A stretch of 5,713 nucleotides of DNA from JANLYQ01 sp031365725 (GTDB lineage: Bacteria > Actinomycetota > Actinomycetes > JACCUZ01), in assembly GCA_031365725.1 (NCBI GenBank), contig JANLYQ010000100.1, positions 1 to 5,713 on the forward strand, in the 5' to 3' direction. The position numbers were made by a program, and so were the translations under genes. Shown here piece by piece: positions 4,858-5,713 of this stretch. The notes beneath the pieces are model-generated. The model was not told the DNA's origin and did no database searches. It saw only the letters and a list, made by a program, of their open reading frames with translations. Each line of letters opens with the position of its first letter. Within the stretch, counting starts at the first letter, position 1.

Positions 4858-4916
4858 CCCACAAGCCCAGGTCAGATGCATGGAGTCCTCCTTCCGGGGT
4901 CGCGCTGAAGATCATC

Positions 4917-4941
4917 CGTTAGCGGTTCGTTAGCAGCGAAC
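4917..4941. repeat. CGTTAGC direct repeat overlapping a GTTCG/CGAAC dyad
   Basis: CGTTAGC occurs at 4917-4923 and 4928-4934, an 11-base period close to one helical turn. The second copy lies in the loop of GTTCG (4925-4929) / CGAAC (4937-4941). The spacing suits tandem protein binding, but nothing else supports a specific role. Confidence 0.4.
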
Positions 4942-5030
4942 GTGCCCCAGATGAACATGGACGCGCCCCACCAGACGCGGACAGCCACGGATCTCTTCAA
5001 GATGCTCAGCTGCTGAACCTTCTTCCCCTC

Positions 5031-5049
5031 CTTCCGGCACAGCCGGAAG
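5031..5049. repeat. Perfect 8-bp hairpin CTTCCGGC-ACA-GCCGGAAG
   Basis: The two 8-bp arms (5031-5038 and 5042-5049) are exact reverse complements with a 3-base loop, the strongest hairpin in the window. There is no T tract on either side. It could be a factor-assisted terminator for the tRNA cluster, although it lies 170 bases beyond it, or a protein-binding site. Confidence 0.5.
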
Positions 5050-5360
5050 CCGGTCTCGCGGCGCCCCCGATCTTCCACCCCCGGCAGCCACCTCACCGAG
5101 ATCGAGAAATGGCTGCTTGTTGACTTCCCATACGGCTCGGGCCACTACCGCTCGATCGTGGGAGGAGCTGCCACCGACCATCGCGGCACTCATACGGCGG
5201 TCGAGAGCATCGCGCGAGGAGCGGCGTCGACAGCGCCAGGTTCGTCGCGGGCCCTCTTCGGGGTGATGAGCAGACAGCGAACCCAGCGTCAGACTGGACC
5301 GGGAGGGTTGCGCTGAGCACGATGTGCTGGGCGGCGACGCAGCAGCGGCTGAGGAGGATG

Positions 5361-5364
5361 AGGA
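5361..5364 (+). promoter_or_regulatory. Ribosome-binding site that sets the GTG start of the DUF1622 protein
   Basis: AGGA lies 6 bases before GTG at 5371. A purine-rich run (GAGGAGGATG) precedes it. This favours the GTG over the in-frame ATG at 5389, which has no purine-rich site at proper spacing. Confidence 0.55.
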
Positions 5365-5370
5365 AACCAG

Positions 5371-5713
5371 GTGACGTTCGCCAAGGTCATGGAACATGTG
5401 GCGCAGGGCTTCGAGGCCCTGGGTGCGCTCATTCTGGTGATCGGCTTCCTCTGGTCGCTTGGGCTGTCTCTGAGGGCGTGGCGGCGGACCGCCAGCGGTC
5501 GAAGCGGCTTTGTGACGCTCCGCCGGGCTTTCGGTGCAGTGCTCCTGCTCGCGCTTGAGGTCCTCGTGGCAGCAGACCTAATCCGCACCGTCGCCGTTGC
5601 CCCGACGCTGGAGAACGTGGCCATTCTGGGCATCATCGTGCTCATTCGGACCCTCCTCAGCTTCTCGCTAGAGGTCGAGATCGAGGGCACCCTCCCGTGG
5701 CGAAAGGCGCTTG
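5371..5713 (+). CDS. DUF1622 family membrane protein (3' end outside the window)
   Basis: A frame from GTG 5371 runs open for 114 codons to the edge. It matches the DUF1622 family of small predicted membrane proteins, function unknown. Helix 1 spans about 15-34 (FEALGALILVIGFLWSLGLS region), and a basic loop, RAWRRTASGRSG, follows. Helix 2 at about 53-71 runs into the hallmark ALEVLVAADLIRTVAVAPTL (61-80). Helix 3 at about 82-100 is followed by the second hallmark, FSLEVEIEGTLPW (98-110). The family is about 110-130 residues, so only a few C-terminal residues are likely missing. Charged residues inside the hydrophobic stretches (E63, D69, R72, R93) are notable. It stands alone after the gene-poor region, with no partner in view. 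Confidence 0.85.
   Translation, partial: MTFAKVMEHVAQGFEALGALILVIGFLWSLGLSLRAWRRTASGRSGFVTLRRAFGAVLLLALEVLVAADLIRTVAVAPTLENVAILGIIVLIRTLLSFSLEVEIEGTLPWRKAL

Larger units (their letters stand above)
4858..5370. other. Gene-poor region between tRNA-Val(GAC) and the DUF1622 gene
   Basis: About 510 bases hold no frame that I would call a gene. The open frames on both strands (for instance minus 5096-4872, or the plus frame after the TGA near 5015) lack a plausible start, or read as low-complexity Arg/Ser/Ala-rich translations. It contains a strong ribosome-binding site and ATG aimed at the tRNA (4879-4893), repeated CGTTAGC (4917-4934), a perfect 8-bp hairpin (5031-5049) and a small dyad, AGCAC-GAT-GTGCT (5316-5328). 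No tRNA-end duplication, integrase or transposase fragment was recognised. It may be decayed DNA, and it should hold the DUF1622 promoter. Confidence 0.5.

Noticed and set aside
4872..5096. Minus-strand frame of 74 codons after tRNA-Val
   Set aside because: Composition is more protein-like than its neighbours, but no suitable ribosome-binding site precedes the ATG and I recognise no family.
5016..5316. Plus-strand frame containing LTEIEKWLLVDFPYGSGHYR
   Set aside because: It looks protein-like for a short distance but has no start codon with a ribosome-binding site, and the flanks degrade into low complexity. It may be a remnant, but is not supportable as a gene.
4930..5397. Minus-strand frame of 155 codons in the gene-poor region
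   Set aside because: Starts inside the DUF1622 gene and reads as Ser/Arg/Ala-rich sequence. It has no family motif, although a short gene here cannot be ruled out.
1..5713. CRISPR array, insertion sequence or toxin-antitoxin pair
   Set aside because: No regularly spaced repeats, no terminal inverted repeats with a transposase, and no small overlapping gene pair of that kind were seen.

Overview
The window is GC-rich chromosomal DNA from an actinobacterium. The evidence is the strong G/C bias at third codon positions, frequent GTG starts, TANNNT-type -10 elements, an apparently leaderless gene, and an SsgA-family sporulation/cell-division protein, a family known only from actinomycetes. The genus cannot be named from the sequence alone. 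The ssgB-like gene suggests, but does not prove, a lineage with septation-linked sporulation or an ancestor that had it.

Layout from left to right. Positions 1-410 are mostly non-coding: a possible gene start runs off the left edge, and there are several short dyads. A tRNA-Val(CAC) gene follows on the minus strand (411-484). Next is a small PGPGW/TIGR02611-type membrane protein on the minus strand (535-942). It is transcribed divergently from an SsgA/SsgB-family gene (1034-1456), and the 91-bp gap between them holds an imperfect dyad. Two tandem NTF2-fold, SnoaL-like genes (1599-2039 and 2157-2576) continue on the plus strand and look like an old duplication. They converge on a two-gene folate operon on the minus strand: pabB (3418-4455, probably leaderless) and pabC (2591-3421), overlapping by GTGA. 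Divergent from pabB is a tRNA cluster, Gly(GCC)-Cys(GCA)-Val(GAC) (4562-4857), with a clear promoter at 4487-4516. About 510 bases without a convincing gene follow, and the window ends in a DUF1622-family membrane protein (5371 to the edge) that lacks only its last few residues.

How the parts work together. pabB and pabC encode consecutive steps from chorismate to p-aminobenzoate for folate; the glutamine amidotransferase partner PabA is not in the window. The SsgB-like protein should act at division septa by placing FtsZ. The PGPGW protein beside it has no known function, and the shared divergent promoter region is the only link visible here. The four tRNA genes lack an encoded CCA end, so the host needs a CCA-adding enzyme.

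I see no convincing undescribed system. The points most worth checking are the back-to-back tRNA/leaderless pabB promoters, the diverged NTF2 pair, and the gene-poor stretch after tRNA-Val(GAC), where a near-perfect ribosome-binding site and ATG point straight into the tRNA gene.
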